Shown in pieces: positions 10,849 through 20,710 of a DNA stretch of 64,000 bases (position 1 is the stretch's first letter; each line of letters begins with the position of its first letter). Below the pieces are notes generated by a model. The model did not search any database, was not told the origin of the DNA, and was given only the letters and a program-made list of their open reading frames with translations. The translations under genes and the position numbers were made by a program. Location of the stretch: contig CALPOM020000002.1 of the NCBI GenBank assembly GCA_943325205.2, positions 1-64,000 on the forward strand, in the 5' to 3' direction. This stretch comes from Thermoflexus hugenholtzii JAD2 (GTDB lineage: Bacteria > Pseudomonadota > Gammaproteobacteria > Burkholderiales > Burkholderiaceae).

Positions 10849-11319
10849 ATGAAATTTTTTGCACAATGGATAGTTTTTATGAGTGTCTTCTTATGGACTC
10901 AGCAGGCACTTTCTCAAGCCAGTAATACTATTCAAATTTCAGATGCCTATGCCCGAGCAACTAGTCCGGGGCAGGTGGTTGGCGCTGGTTATTTGACGAT
11001 TTCTAATCTTGCTAATACCAATGACCGCTTACTTTCAGCCAGTTTTACGCGGTTAGGCCAGGTTCAAATCCATGAAATGAAAATGGAAGGTGATCGGATG
11101 ATGATGCGTGAGTTAAATGGGCTTGAGATTCCTGCTAAGGGGAGTGCGCAACTTAAACCTGGTGGTAATCATTTAATGTTTATGCAACTCAAAGAACCTT
11201 TCAAAGAAGGTGAAGTTTTACAAGTTCAATTGCAATTTGAAAAAGCCGGCAAGGTTGATATTAAGCTACCCGTTAAGGCTATGGGGCATTCTGGGATGGG
11301 GCACTCTAAAAATCACTAA
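10849..11319 (+). CDS. Copper chaperone PCu(A)C family protein
   Basis: Signal peptide; IQISDAYARATSPGQVVGAGYLTISN; metal-site pattern HEMKM...MRELNGLEIPAKGSAQLKPGGNHLMFMQL. Confidence 0.92.
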   Translation: MKFFAQWIVFMSVFLWTQQALSQASNTIQISDAYARATSPGQVVGAGYLTISNLANTNDRLLSASFTRLGQVQIHEMKMEGDRMMMRELNGLEIPAKGSAQLKPGGNHLMFMQLKEPFKEGEVLQVQLQFEKAGKVDIKLPVKAMGHSGMGHSKNH

Positions 11320-11359
11320 GTTCATACGACGTGCATCATGAATTTAAACCATCCAATCA

Positions 11360-11387
11360 ATCTAACGCTTTTCGCAAAGCGTTAGAT
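11360..11387. terminator. Strong hairpin between convergent PCu(A)C gene and ilvD
   Basis: Perfect 12-bp inverted repeat ATCTAACGCTTT-TCGC-AAAGCGTTAGAT. No obvious U-tract. Confidence 0.6.
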
Positions 11388-11398
11388 AATTAGCAAGA

Positions 11399-13108
11399 CT
11401 ATTTATCAAGTTCAAGATTCAGGTCTGTAACTGCCCCAAGACTAGCAGAACTAGCCAATTTAGCGTATTTGGCTAAGATCCCACGCGTGTAGCGCGGTTG
11501 AGGCTTTTTCCAAAGACTTCTTCTTCGAGCAATTTCTTCTTCGCTGACATTTAATTGGATCAATAGTTGATGTGCATCGATTGTGATGGAGTCATTTTCT
11601 TGTATCAGTGCGATCGTGCCACCGACATAAGCCTCTGGAGAAACGTGACCAACTACCATACCCCAAGTGCCTCCTGAAAAACGTCCATCAGTGATTAGCC
11701 CGACTGTTTCTCCTAAGCCTTGACCAATCAGAGCGGAAGTGGGAGAAAGCATTTCACGCATGCCAGGTCCACCCTTAGGTCCTTCATAACGAATAATAAC
11801 GACATCGCCATGTGTGATTTGGTTTTTCATAATTGCGGCCATCGCATCATCCTCGGAATCAAAGACTCTTGCTGGACCGGTAATACTTGGATTTTTAAGC
11901 CCAGAAATCTTGGCAACACATCCCTCTGGAGAAATATTACCCTTTAGAATCGCCAAGTGACCTTCGGCATACATTGGATTAGATATTGGGCGAATTACAA
12001 ATTGGTCTGCTCTTGGAGTTGAGGGGATATCTTGAAGTATTTGGCCAATTGTTTTACCCGTAATCGTTATACAGTCCGCGTGGAGTAGTCCTGCATCTAA
12101 GAGAATTTTCATGACTTGTGGAATTCCTCCCGCAAGGTGTAAATCTGTGGCGAGATATTTGCCGGAGGGCTTCATATCAACAAGGACTGGAACTTTGCGG
12201 CGAATGCGTTCAAAATCATCGATTGTCCAAGGCACCTCAGCGGCGCTAGCGATCGCGAGGAAATGCAGAACAGCGTTGGTTGAGCCACCCACAGCCATAA
12301 TGACACTAACGGCATTCTCAATGGATTTTTTAGTAATGATATCGCGTGGGCAGAGATTATTTTTTACTGCTTCGATGAGAACGCGGGCCGACTCAGCCGC
12401 ACTGGCGACCTTTTCATCATCAATATTTGACATGGTTGAAGAATAGGGTAAGCTCATTCCTAGAGCTTCAAACGCGGAGCTCATCGTATTTGCCGTATAC
12501 ATTCCACCGCAGGATCCGCTACTTGGGCAGGCATTTTGCTCGATGGCTTTAAAGTCCACTTCGTTCATCCTACCCGAGGTAAATTCTCCGACCGCTTCGA
12601 AGGCCGATACGATGTTCAGTTCGCGGCCCTGGTAGTGGCCAGGTTTAATGGTGCCACCATAGACATAAATACTAGGAACATTGGTTCTAGCCATGGCCAT
12701 CATGCCACCGGGCATATTTTTATCGCAGCCGCCGACTACGAGAACACCATCTTGCCAGAGGCCATTGACACATGTTTCGATACTATCGGCGATCACCTCG
12801 CGGGATATTAAGGAATATTTCATACCCTCGGTGCCCATTCCCATCCCATCGGATATTGTTGGTGTACCAAAGATTTGGGCATTGGCCCCGCCAGCCTCTA
12901 AGGCGTCTACGGCCGCATCGGCTAAACGTTGTAGCCCACTATTACAAGGAGTGATGGTTGAGTGCCCATTAGCAACCCCAATCATTGGTTTTTGAAAGTC
13001 CCCTTCTTGATAGCCCATGGCGTAGTACATCGATCGGTTAGGGGCTCTTGCGACACCTTCTGTAATATTTCGTGAACGACGATTGCTAGGGCTTGGGTCT
13101 TTAGACAT
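11399..13108 (-). CDS. ilvD: Dihydroxy-acid dehydratase
   Basis: [72 protein letters not shown]. Start trimmed to [18 protein letters not shown]. Confidence 0.95.
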   Translation of the reverse strand: MSKDPSPSNRRSRNITEGVARAPNRSMYYAMGYQEGDFQKPMIGVANGHSTITPCNSGLQRLADAAVDALEAGGANAQIFGTPTISDGMGMGTEGMKYSLISREVIADSIETCVNGLWQDGVLVVGGCDKNMPGGMMAMARTNVPSIYVYGGTIKPGHYQGRELNIVSAFEAVGEFTSGRMNEVDFKAIEQNACPSSGSCGGMYTANTMSSAFEALGMSLPYSSTMSNIDDEKVASAAESARVLIEAVKNNLCPRDIITKKSIENAVSVIMAVGGSTNAVLHFLAIASAAEVPWTIDDFERIRRKVPVLVDMKPSGKYLATDLHLAGGIPQVMKILLDAGLLHADCITITGKTIGQILQDIPSTPRADQFVIRPISNPMYAEGHLAILKGNISPEGCVAKISGLKNPSITGPARVFDSEDDAMAAIMKNQITHGDVVIIRYEGPKGGPGMREMLSPTSALIGQGLGETVGLITDGRFSGGTWGMVVGHVSPEAYVGGTIALIQENDSITIDAHQLLIQLNVSEEEIARRRSLWKKPQPRYTRGILAKYAKLASSASLGAVTDLNLELDK

Positions 13109-13252
13109 CTGGGTCTCCGAGAAGTTTAAGTAATATAAAACCGATAAAAATCGAATAAAAAATTTTTCTTTTTCTATTTTACTGTGCGCCATGAAATTCA
13201 TCGTGGACAATAGCTTTTTTAGTAGTATTTCACCAAATGGGTATGCTTAAGT

Positions 13253-14452
13253 ATGGAAAAATATGACGTAATCATCGTTGGTGCTGGAGCTGCTGGTCTT
13301 TTTTGTGCTGGGGTAGCTGGGCAATTAGGACGGCGGGTTCTGCTTTTGGATCATGCGGAGATTTTAGGGGAGAAAATCCGAATTAGTGGCGGTGGCAGGT
13401 GTAATTTTACGAATTTACACGCGAGTCCCAAGAATTTTTTATCCATGAACCCGCACTTTGTCAAAGGACCTTTAGCGAGGTATACAAGTCAACACTTCAT
13501 CAATTTAGTACAAGAGTATGGCATTGCTTTTCATGAAAAACATCAGGGGCAGTTATTTTGTGATGGGTCAGCCAAGGCAATCATTGATTTACTCCTCAAA
13601 GAATGCCAAATTGGTCATGTCGAGTTGCGCCATCCTATAGCAGTTCAAGCCATCAGGCAACACGAATTAAGTTGGCTTGTTAACACCCCTCAAGGAGATT
13701 TTTTAGGCAGTAATTTAGTCATTGCCACGGGTGGATTGCCTGTACCTGCAATTGGGGCGAGTGACTTTGCACTGCAATTTGCCAAGCAGCAAAATATTCC
13801 AATAGTTGATCCACGTCCAGCCTTAGTGCCTCTGGCATTTACGTCTGGAATTTTCTCATCGATGGAGGAATTTGCTGGTTTGAGCGTGACCGTTGAGATT
13901 AGCGCTGGGAGTGCAAAAAAGCATTATGGTCAGGGTCATTTTCGGGAGGATTTGTTAATTACCCACAAGGGTTTATCTGGCCCTGCAGTGTTGCAGGCTA
14001 GTTCATATTGGCGTGAAGGTGAGACTTTACAAATTGTTTGGTTTGACGAGTCGAAGTGGCGTGAGATCTGTGATGCTGATGCCAATCGCGCTCGCACGGT
14101 TGATAACTTATTAACCGAGTTTTTCCCAGCTCGACTAGCCCGTGAGTTTGCAAGGCAATTGGGTTTACAAGATAAAAAATGGGCTGAGGTATCTAGTAAA
14201 AACAAAGCAGCTTTACTGGATTTATTAGCGCGTTGGTCTGTCAAGCCTGCTGGAACTTTAGGTTGGAATAAGGCGGAGGTAATGGCTGGTGGGGTCGATA
14301 CTACGGCACTAGATAGTCGGACGATGATGGTGAAGAGTCAGCCGGGATTATTTTTTATTGGTGAGTGTGTTGATGTGACTGGGCACTTAGGCGGACATAA
14401 TTTTCAATGGGCCTGGTCTAGTGCGTATGTTTGTGCTCATGGGCTTCTTTAA
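13253..14452 (+). CDS. NAD(P)/FAD-dependent oxidoreductase, HI0933/YhiN family
   Basis: VIIVGAGAAGLFCAGVAGQLGRRVLLLDHAE, KIRISGGGRCNFTN, GECVDVTGHLGGHNFQWAWSSAYVC. Confidence 0.9.
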   Translation: MEKYDVIIVGAGAAGLFCAGVAGQLGRRVLLLDHAEILGEKIRISGGGRCNFTNLHASPKNFLSMNPHFVKGPLARYTSQHFINLVQEYGIAFHEKHQGQLFCDGSAKAIIDLLLKECQIGHVELRHPIAVQAIRQHELSWLVNTPQGDFLGSNLVIATGGLPVPAIGASDFALQFAKQQNIPIVDPRPALVPLAFTSGIFSSMEEFAGLSVTVEISAGSAKKHYGQGHFREDLLITHKGLSGPAVLQASSYWREGETLQIVWFDESKWREICDADANRARTVDNLLTEFFPARLAREFARQLGLQDKKWAEVSSKNKAALLDLLARWSVKPAGTLGWNKAEVMAGGVDTTALDSRTMMVKSQPGLFFIGECVDVTGHLGGHNFQWAWSSAYVCAHGLL

Positions 14453-14997
14453 GCCAATGATTTTTCAAGGTAAGAAAAAGTTTCTGGGACAGTTTGAACA
14501 ATTTGAATTTTTTCAAAGTGAGATTCACTCATGAGCCCATGTTGCACGCTTTGCTGTAAAAAATGGATGAGTCCATCATAGTAACCAGACCAATTGGCTA
14601 GGATTATCGGTTTTTTGTGAAAGCCTATCTGGGCCGTAGCCCAGACCTCAAATAGCTCATCAAAGGTTCCTATCCCGCCGGGAATAATTACAAATGCATT
14701 TGCCATATTCGACATCATTTCTTTACGTTCACTCATGGTTTGCACATAATGCACTTCGGTGAGTTGAGCCATATTGGCTTGTTCGGTTTGCAGGCCGTGG
14801 GGAGTAATCCCAATGACTCTGCCTTGTTGTTGGAGAGCACCTTGGGCTATTTGACCCATGAGACCATTCCCACCACCCCCGAAAACAAGAGTCCAATTGC
14901 GTGTAGCGATACCCTGACCAAGATCTTTTGCCCAAGTTGACCATTGGTCATTACTCCCTGGGCGAGAACCACAAAAAACACAAATATTTTTATTCAT
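14449..14997 (-). CDS. LOG family protein (TIGR00730; cytokinin riboside 5'-monophosphate phosphoribohydrolase-like)
   Basis: VFCGSRPGSN, LVFGGGGNGLMG, MSERKEMMSNMANAFVIIPGGIGTFDELFEVW. Confidence 0.9.
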   Translation of the reverse strand: MNKNICVFCGSRPGSNDQWSTWAKDLGQGIATRNWTLVFGGGGNGLMGQIAQGALQQQGRVIGITPHGLQTEQANMAQLTEVHYVQTMSERKEMMSNMANAFVIIPGGIGTFDELFEVWATAQIGFHKKPIILANWSGYYDGLIHFLQQSVQHGLMSESHFEKIQIVQTVPETFSYLEKSLA

Positions 14998-15158
14998 GGC
15001 GATAGGATAACCTGTTTAGTTAACGAATAAAAGAGTTGCCTGTGTCAGTTAATCAAGATTGGGTACAAGTCAAACGACTTGTTTACAATGGAGTCAGAAT
15101 ATGGCTTTTTTAGTGAAAAAAAGTCAATCTTTGTTTTGTAACCTTTTGATAAGAAGAA

Positions 15159-15758
15159 ATGATAATGACTAGTAAATTAAATGATGCTGCACTGAACCAA
15201 TTATTTATTGATGGCAGAACTGTGCACGGTTTTTTGCCTGACGAGATTACTGATGCTCAGATCCACGAAATTTATGATCTCATCAAATGGGCGCCAACAG
15301 CGTTCAATTTACAAGCTGCCAGATTTGTTTTTTTAAAATCCAAGGAAGCCAAGGCCCGATTGATGCCAGCATTAACTCCTGGTAATGTCCCGCAAGTTGA
15401 GAGTGCTGGAGTGACTGTCATTATTGCTTACGACACACAGTTTTATGAGCATTTACCCACCCAATTTACAGCGATGGATGCCAAAGCTATTTTTGATAAA
15501 AACCCAGAGGCTGCGAATATTGCCGGCTTTCGAAATGGTTCTATGCAGGGTGGTTATTTAATCTTAGGTGCTCGAGCACTTGGTTATGCCTGTGGTGCTA
15601 TGTCGGGTTTTGATAATGCGAAAGTGAATGCCGAGTTTTTTGCTGATGGTCGTTTTAAATCCAATTTTTTACTCAATATTGGACATCAGGCTGACACTAC
15701 TAAAATTTGGCCACGTGGTCCGCGTTTAGCGTTTGATCAGGTTGCTCAAATCTTGTAA
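15159..15758 (+). CDS. Malonic semialdehyde reductase (RutE/HadB-like nitroreductase)
   Basis: ALNQLFIDGRTVHGFLPDEITDAQIHEIYDLIKWAPTAFNLQAARFVFLKS, ALGYACGAMSGFDNAKVNAEFF. Confidence 0.85.
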   Translation: MIMTSKLNDAALNQLFIDGRTVHGFLPDEITDAQIHEIYDLIKWAPTAFNLQAARFVFLKSKEAKARLMPALTPGNVPQVESAGVTVIIAYDTQFYEHLPTQFTAMDAKAIFDKNPEAANIAGFRNGSMQGGYLILGARALGYACGAMSGFDNAKVNAEFFADGRFKSNFLLNIGHQADTTKIWPRGPRLAFDQVAQIL

Positions 15759-15784
15759 TAGTAATGAGTTGACCTATTTGGTTA

Positions 15785-15835
15785 TCTCAATGTTTACGGT
15801 TACTCAATACTTACGGTAACTCAATGCTTATAGGA
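15785..15835. repeat. Three imperfect tandem 17-bp units
   Basis: tctcaatgtttacggtt / actcaatacttacggta / actcaatgcttatagga. Confidence 0.7.
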
Positions 15836-15869
15836 TGGATTGGTTTGTATAGCAACGAGAGGGCGAGTG

Positions 15870-16247
15870 ATGTGGCAATCGATAGCAGCAATTAGCCTTG
15901 GCGCTTCCTTAGGAGCTGTATTGCGATGGACTTTTGGTATTTTGCTCAATCCCATATATTTTGCTATTCCGCTTGGCACCGTATTCGCTAATTTATTGGG
16001 GGGCTATTTGATTGGCTTAGCCATGGCGGTTTTTGAGCAACACGCTGAAATAGTTCCTGAGTGGCGTCTACTCATCATTACGGGTTTTTTGGGAGGATTA
16101 ACCACTTTTTCGACATTTTCCGCAGAGGTCACAAAAATGTTGCATGATGGTTTGTTCACTTTAGCGCTTGGAACGATTTTGATTCATGTAGTTGGGTCGA
16201 TTATGTTGACAATCTTAGGTATTTATACCTACCAATTTTTTAAATAA
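15870..16247 (+). CDS. crcB: Fluoride efflux transporter CrcB
   Basis: [43 protein letters not shown]. Start trimmed to MWQSIAA; an upstream in-frame start exists at 15840. Confidence 0.93.
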   Translation: MWQSIAAISLGASLGAVLRWTFGILLNPIYFAIPLGTVFANLLGGYLIGLAMAVFEQHAEIVPEWRLLIITGFLGGLTTFSTFSAEVTKMLHDGLFTLALGTILIHVVGSIMLTILGIYTYQFFK

Positions 16248-16259
16248 AGGATTTATCGA

Positions 16260-16784
16260 ATGGCAATTTATCAATTAGGCGATTTAGTCCCAGAAATTGA
16301 TCCAACGGCATTTATTGCCCCTGAGGCAACGATCATTGGAAAAGTAATTGTTGGAACGTATTCAACAGTGTGGGCTGGTGTTGTTATCCGGGGAGATAAT
16401 GAACCAATAACGATTGGGAACTCCACTAATATTCAAGAGGGTGCAGTTTTGCACGTTGACAAGGGCTTTCCATTAACGCTCGGCAATGATGTCACAATTG
16501 GTCATCAGGTCATGTTGCATGGCTGCACGATTGAAGATGGGGCATTGATTGGAATTCAAGCTGTTATTTTAAATAACGCGGTAATTGGTAAAGAATCTTT
16601 GGTGGGGGCTGGAGCGGTAGTCACTGAAGGCAAGGTATTTCCGCCGAGGTCCCTGATTCTAGGCTCGCCAGCAAAGGTGGTTCGGGCATTAACGGATGAG
16701 GATATTGCTCGAATGTCGAAGGCTGCCCAGGGATATGCGAAGAGAGCAACTGTATTTAAAGAGACGTTAAAGAAAATTGGATAA
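16260..16784 (+). CDS. Gamma-carbonic anhydrase family protein (left-handed beta-helix)
   Basis: IIGKVIVGTYSTVWAGVVIRGDNEPITIGNSTNIQEGAVLHVDKGFPLTLGNDVTIGHQVMLHGCTIEDGALIGIQAV. Confidence 0.93.
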   Translation: MAIYQLGDLVPEIDPTAFIAPEATIIGKVIVGTYSTVWAGVVIRGDNEPITIGNSTNIQEGAVLHVDKGFPLTLGNDVTIGHQVMLHGCTIEDGALIGIQAVILNNAVIGKESLVGAGAVVTEGKVFPPRSLILGSPAKVVRALTDEDIARMSKAAQGYAKRATVFKETLKKIG

Positions 16785-16794
16785 GGATTAAAAA

Positions 16795-17091
16795 ATGATT
16801 TTAGAAATAGCGGATATTACGATTGGGGCAGGTAAAAATGTTGAATTTGAAGAGGCCATTGAGCGAGGTGTACGAGAGGTTATTCAAAACGCCAAGGGAT
16901 TCTTAGGTTTTCATATCCAAAAGGGGATAGAAAGTCCGAATCGATACATATTGATGATTCAGTGGCAGACTTTAGAAAACCATACTGTTGACTTTCGTGA
17001 GTCGCCTGCTTTTGCTGTCTGGCGCGGCATCGTTGGGCCTTACTTTGAAAAGCCACCATCGGTCGAGCATTTCAGTTTATTGGCTAGTTAA
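16795..17091 (+). CDS. Antibiotic biosynthesis monooxygenase (ABM) family protein
   Basis: 98 aa, FEEAIERGVREVIQNAKGFLGFHIQKGIESPNRYILMIQWQTLENHTVDFRESPAFAVWRGIVGPYF. Confidence 0.85.
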   Translation: MILEIADITIGAGKNVEFEEAIERGVREVIQNAKGFLGFHIQKGIESPNRYILMIQWQTLENHTVDFRESPAFAVWRGIVGPYFEKPPSVEHFSLLAS

Positions 17092-17096
17092 GTTGC

Positions 17097-17891
17097 TCAG
17101 GGCTTTGAGGGCTGTAAGGGCTCCAAGGGCTTTTTAGCGATTGATTGATCGGAGTTCAGTTGAATTTCTTGCAGGCTTGGTGTTAGGGCCAAACGTTCAT
17201 CAAACACAAAACAGTCTCCTTGATAAAAAGTTTGACCAACCTGCTCGAAATAATTGAGAATACCACCCTCCAGTTGAAGGGTGTTTTCTATTCCAACCTC
17301 TTGCATTAACAGGTTGGCCTTTTCGCAGCGGATACCTCCAGTACAAAAACTGATCACGGTTTTATCTTTGAGTACAGCTTGATTTTTTTCTAGAGCAGAT
17401 GGGAATTCGCTAAATTGTTTTAAATCAAAATGGACGGCATTTTTAAAAGTGCCAAATGCTACCTCAAAGCTGTTACGAGTATCTAATAAGAGAATTGGAC
17501 GATTTGCATCATCATGTCCTTGTCTAAGCCATTGTTGAAGTTTTTCGGGTGTAATACTAGGTGCTCGTTTTTCATAGGCATGAATCGTCGGATGATTCAT
17601 GCGAATAATTTCAGGTTTGATTTTAACAAGCATTTTTTTATAGGGTTGGTACTCAGACCAGCTATTTTTAGTGGTCATATTTTCAAATGCTGGGATTTTA
17701 CAAAGCCATTCTAACCAAGTAGTAATATTTTCTTTTGGTGCTGCCAAGAAAAGATTAATCCCCTCAGAGGCAATGATTATCGTACCTTTGATGCCTTGAT
17801 TGATAGCTTGTTCAAGTAAATCATCCCGCAGCGTAGAAAGATTTTCTAGAACACCAAAGCGATAGGCTGAAATATTCAGAATCGGCTGCAT
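17097..17891 (-). CDS. trhO: Rhodanese-domain protein, TrhO/YceA-like (tRNA uridine hydroxylase)
   Basis: GIKGTIIIASEGINLFLAAP, VISFCTGGIRCEKANLLMQEVGIENTLQLEGGILNYFEQVG. Start trimmed to MQPILNISAYRF. Confidence 0.88.
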   Translation of the reverse strand: MQPILNISAYRFGVLENLSTLRDDLLEQAINQGIKGTIIIASEGINLFLAAPKENITTWLEWLCKIPAFENMTTKNSWSEYQPYKKMLVKIKPEIIRMNHPTIHAYEKRAPSITPEKLQQWLRQGHDDANRPILLLDTRNSFEVAFGTFKNAVHFDLKQFSEFPSALEKNQAVLKDKTVISFCTGGIRCEKANLLMQEVGIENTLQLEGGILNYFEQVGQTFYQGDCFVFDERLALTPSLQEIQLNSDQSIAKKPLEPLQPSKP

Positions 17892-17898
17892 GGGTAGT

Positions 17899-18633
17899 TT
17901 AAAACTTTTCGTTAGCTCGCAAATACCGCCAAGCACCAACTGGTAGATTGCCAAGTGGTATTTGCCCAATGCGAATCCGTTTGAGACCTACAACATGAAG
18001 TCCTACTAATTCGCACATACGGCGTATTTGTCTTTTCTTGCCCTCCTTGAGAACGAAGCGTAGTTGATTCTCATTTTGCCAGCTCACCTTTGCTGGTTGC
18101 AGTGCTTGTCCATCTAGACTTAATCCATGGCATAAAGTGGCTAGTCCGGATGGGGGAAGTTTTCCTTCGACACGAACTAGATACTCCTTTTCGATCGGGC
18201 TATTTTCACCGATGAGTAATTTAGCAATCCGCCCATCTTGGGTAAGTATTAATAATCCGGATGAATCGATATCCAGTCGACCGGCTGGGGCTAGTCCGCG
18301 GGTATTGAATTTTGCATTTTTAGTACTATCTAAATGCGTCTGAAAGAAATTCTCAGGCACTACTAGACTAGCAGCCGGTGGGTAATCTTTGTCTTCATCC
18401 AGATGTGAGATATAGCCGATTGGTTTATTGAGAAGGATGGTGACACGTGCACTTTGCTGAAGTTGCGCAGCTTTTTTCAGCTCAATTTTTTGATGAGCAA
18501 AAGCACGGGTACCCAGCTCTGTGACCACTTCACCATCAACTGTCACAAGACCTTGTTCAATATAGAGATCGGCTTCTCGACGAGAACAAAGACCTTGGGT
18601 TGAGAGTAATTTAGAGATTCGTATTTTTTCCAC
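17899..18633 (-). CDS. rRNA pseudouridine synthase (RsuA/RluB/RluF family)
   Basis: S4 domain RISKLLSTQGLCSRREADLYIEQG, catalytic GLAPAGRLDIDSSGLLILTQDG, KEGKKRQIRRMCELVGLHVVGLKRIRIG. Confidence 0.9.
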   Translation of the reverse strand: MEKIRISKLLSTQGLCSRREADLYIEQGLVTVDGEVVTELGTRAFAHQKIELKKAAQLQQSARVTILLNKPIGYISHLDEDKDYPPAASLVVPENFFQTHLDSTKNAKFNTRGLAPAGRLDIDSSGLLILTQDGRIAKLLIGENSPIEKEYLVRVEGKLPPSGLATLCHGLSLDGQALQPAKVSWQNENQLRFVLKEGKKRQIRRMCELVGLHVVGLKRIRIGQIPLGNLPVGAWRYLRANEKF

Positions 18634-18739
18634 TTAGATATTATCAGGCAATTGCGCTGAAGAAGGCTTAAAATTAGAAGTTGAAGACAAAATACGCCAA
18701 TTCTTGGCAATGTCACCCACTTTTAAAAGATTGATTTTC

Positions 18740-20662
18740 ATGGCTTTATTTGTATTAAGTAATGCTAACTTAGCATATGGGCACGTTGATTTATTGGCGA
18801 ATACAGCATTTTCTTTAGAAGAGGGGGAGCGGGTTGGGTTAATTGGACGCAATGGTGCGGGTAAATCTTCTTTATTAAAAATCATTGCTGAGATAGAAAA
18901 ATTAGATTCCGGCCTCATTCAAAAGCAACAAAAAATTCGTATTACTTATGTAGCTCAGGAGCCTATTTTTGCGTCATCAGCTACCGTTTTTGAAACTGTC
19001 GCTTTGGGTTTGGAGAATATTAAGCGTTTGCGAGAGGAGTATGAATCGCTCAGTATGCAAGAGTGGACCGATCAAATCGGATCTCAAATGGATTTGTTAT
19101 ACACCCAAATAGATGCACAACAGGGGTGGGCTTGGGAGCAGCAAATTACCGAAGTATTACAAAAATTACATTTAGATAGTCATCTGCAGATATCTGAGTT
19201 ATCTGGCGGAAATAAAAAACGGGTTGCCTTAGCACAAGCTTTAGTTACTCAACCGGATGTCTTGTTGTTGGATGAGCCCACGAACCATTTAGATATGGAT
19301 TCGATTGAATGGTTAGAACAGTTTTTAATTAGTATGAACCGTGCACTCATTTTTATTACGCATGATCGGGCTTTTCTTGATCAAGTAGCAACCCGTATCA
19401 TTGAATTAGACCGGGGAATGATACGGAGTTATCCTGGGAATTTTCAGTCTTATTTAGACTTAAAAGAAAAGCAGTTAATTGATGAGTCTTTAGCTAATGC
19501 GCGCGCTGATAAATTATTAGCTCAGGAAGAAGTTTGGATTCGGCAAGGTGTCGAAGCAAGAAGAACGCGAAGCGTTGGTCGTATTGCAAGACTTGAGGTC
19601 TTAAGAGAGCAGCGAAGTGCCAGGCGAGAGTTGGTTGGTCAAGTGAAATTAGATATTCATGCTGGTCAGCGAACTGGCAAGATTGTCGCTAGTTTAGAGA
19701 ATGTATGTTTTTCCTTTGGAGAAAAACGCATTGTGAATGACTTTACAGCGACAATTTTGCGTGGTGATAAAGTAGGTATCTTAGGTCCGAATGGTGCTGG
19801 GAAATCGACTTTATTAAAAATTATTTTAGGCCAATTGCAAGCGCAGTCTGGTGAGGTAAGGCAAGGCAGCATGATTGAAATTGCTTATTTTGATCAATTA
19901 CGTGAGGCCCTTGATCTAGAGTCGAGTCTTGAAGACTTCATTAGCCCAGGTAGTGAGTGGGTAGAAATTGGTGGTCAGCGAAAGCATGTGAAAAGCTATT
20001 TAAACGATTTTTTGTTCTCACCAGAGCGTGCTAGGTCGCCAGTTAAAACTTTATCAGGCGGGGAGCGGAATCGATTACTACTAGCCAGATTGTTTGCTAA
20101 GCCAGCGAATGTATTAGTCTTAGACGAGCCGACCAATGATTTAGATATTGATACCCTAGATTTGTTAGAGGAATTTTTGCAAAATTATGGTGGAACAGTT
20201 TTTTTAGTAAGCCATGATCGCCAATTCTTAGACCATGTGGTCACTAGTATGATTGCATTTGAAGGTGCCGGTACTTGGCGCGAATATGAGGGTGGGTATG
20301 AGGATTGGAAGATCCAAAACCAGCGCCGACTAGCCTATTTAGGCGCTAGTCAAAAGGTGATTACAAATCCTGCGAAGTCGCGTAGTAATCAACCATCATC
20401 AGCTAATAAGTTGGCCGAGGGAAGTTCGGGCCTGAATAAATATGAAAAAAAGGAACTTGACGAATTAGTTCTTCAAATTGAAGCTTTAGAGTGTGAACAA
20501 AGTGATTTAAGCGCAAAATTAAGTGATGCTCAGTTGTATATGAATCGTCCGACGGAGGCGCAGGCTCTGCAAGAGAGGGCTACACAAGTGAGTGAGACAC
20601 TCAATCAATTATTAGTTCGGTGGGAAACATTACTGCAACGGCAGGAGCAGGCTTGGCAATGA
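18740..20662 (+). CDS. uup: ABC-F family ATPase (Uup-like)
   Basis: Two ABC cassettes (GRNGAGKSSLL ... LSGGNKKRVALAQAL; GPNGAGKSTLL ... LSGGERNRLLLARL), C-terminal coiled coil. Start trimmed to MALFVLSNANLAYG. Confidence 0.9.
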   Translation: MALFVLSNANLAYGHVDLLANTAFSLEEGERVGLIGRNGAGKSSLLKIIAEIEKLDSGLIQKQQKIRITYVAQEPIFASSATVFETVALGLENIKRLREEYESLSMQEWTDQIGSQMDLLYTQIDAQQGWAWEQQITEVLQKLHLDSHLQISELSGGNKKRVALAQALVTQPDVLLLDEPTNHLDMDSIEWLEQFLISMNRALIFITHDRAFLDQVATRIIELDRGMIRSYPGNFQSYLDLKEKQLIDESLANARADKLLAQEEVWIRQGVEARRTRSVGRIARLEVLREQRSARRELVGQVKLDIHAGQRTGKIVASLENVCFSFGEKRIVNDFTATILRGDKVGILGPNGAGKSTLLKIILGQLQAQSGEVRQGSMIEIAYFDQLREALDLESSLEDFISPGSEWVEIGGQRKHVKSYLNDFLFSPERARSPVKTLSGGERNRLLLARLFAKPANVLVLDEPTNDLDIDTLDLLEEFLQNYGGTVFLVSHDRQFLDHVVTSMIAFEGAGTWREYEGGYEDWKIQNQRRLAYLGASQKVITNPAKSRSNQPSSANKLAEGSSGLNKYEKKELDELVLQIEALECEQSDLSAKLSDAQLYMNRPTEAQALQERATQVSETLNQLLVRWETLLQRQEQAWQ

Positions 20663-20710
20663 GAGAGTATGTTTTGTAATGCTAAAAATAATTAACTCGG
20701 GGAGAAAAAG

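Noticed and set aside
15759-15869. Fluoride riboswitch upstream of crcB
   Set aside because: Consensus core not found; the gap is instead occupied by 17-bp tandem repeats.
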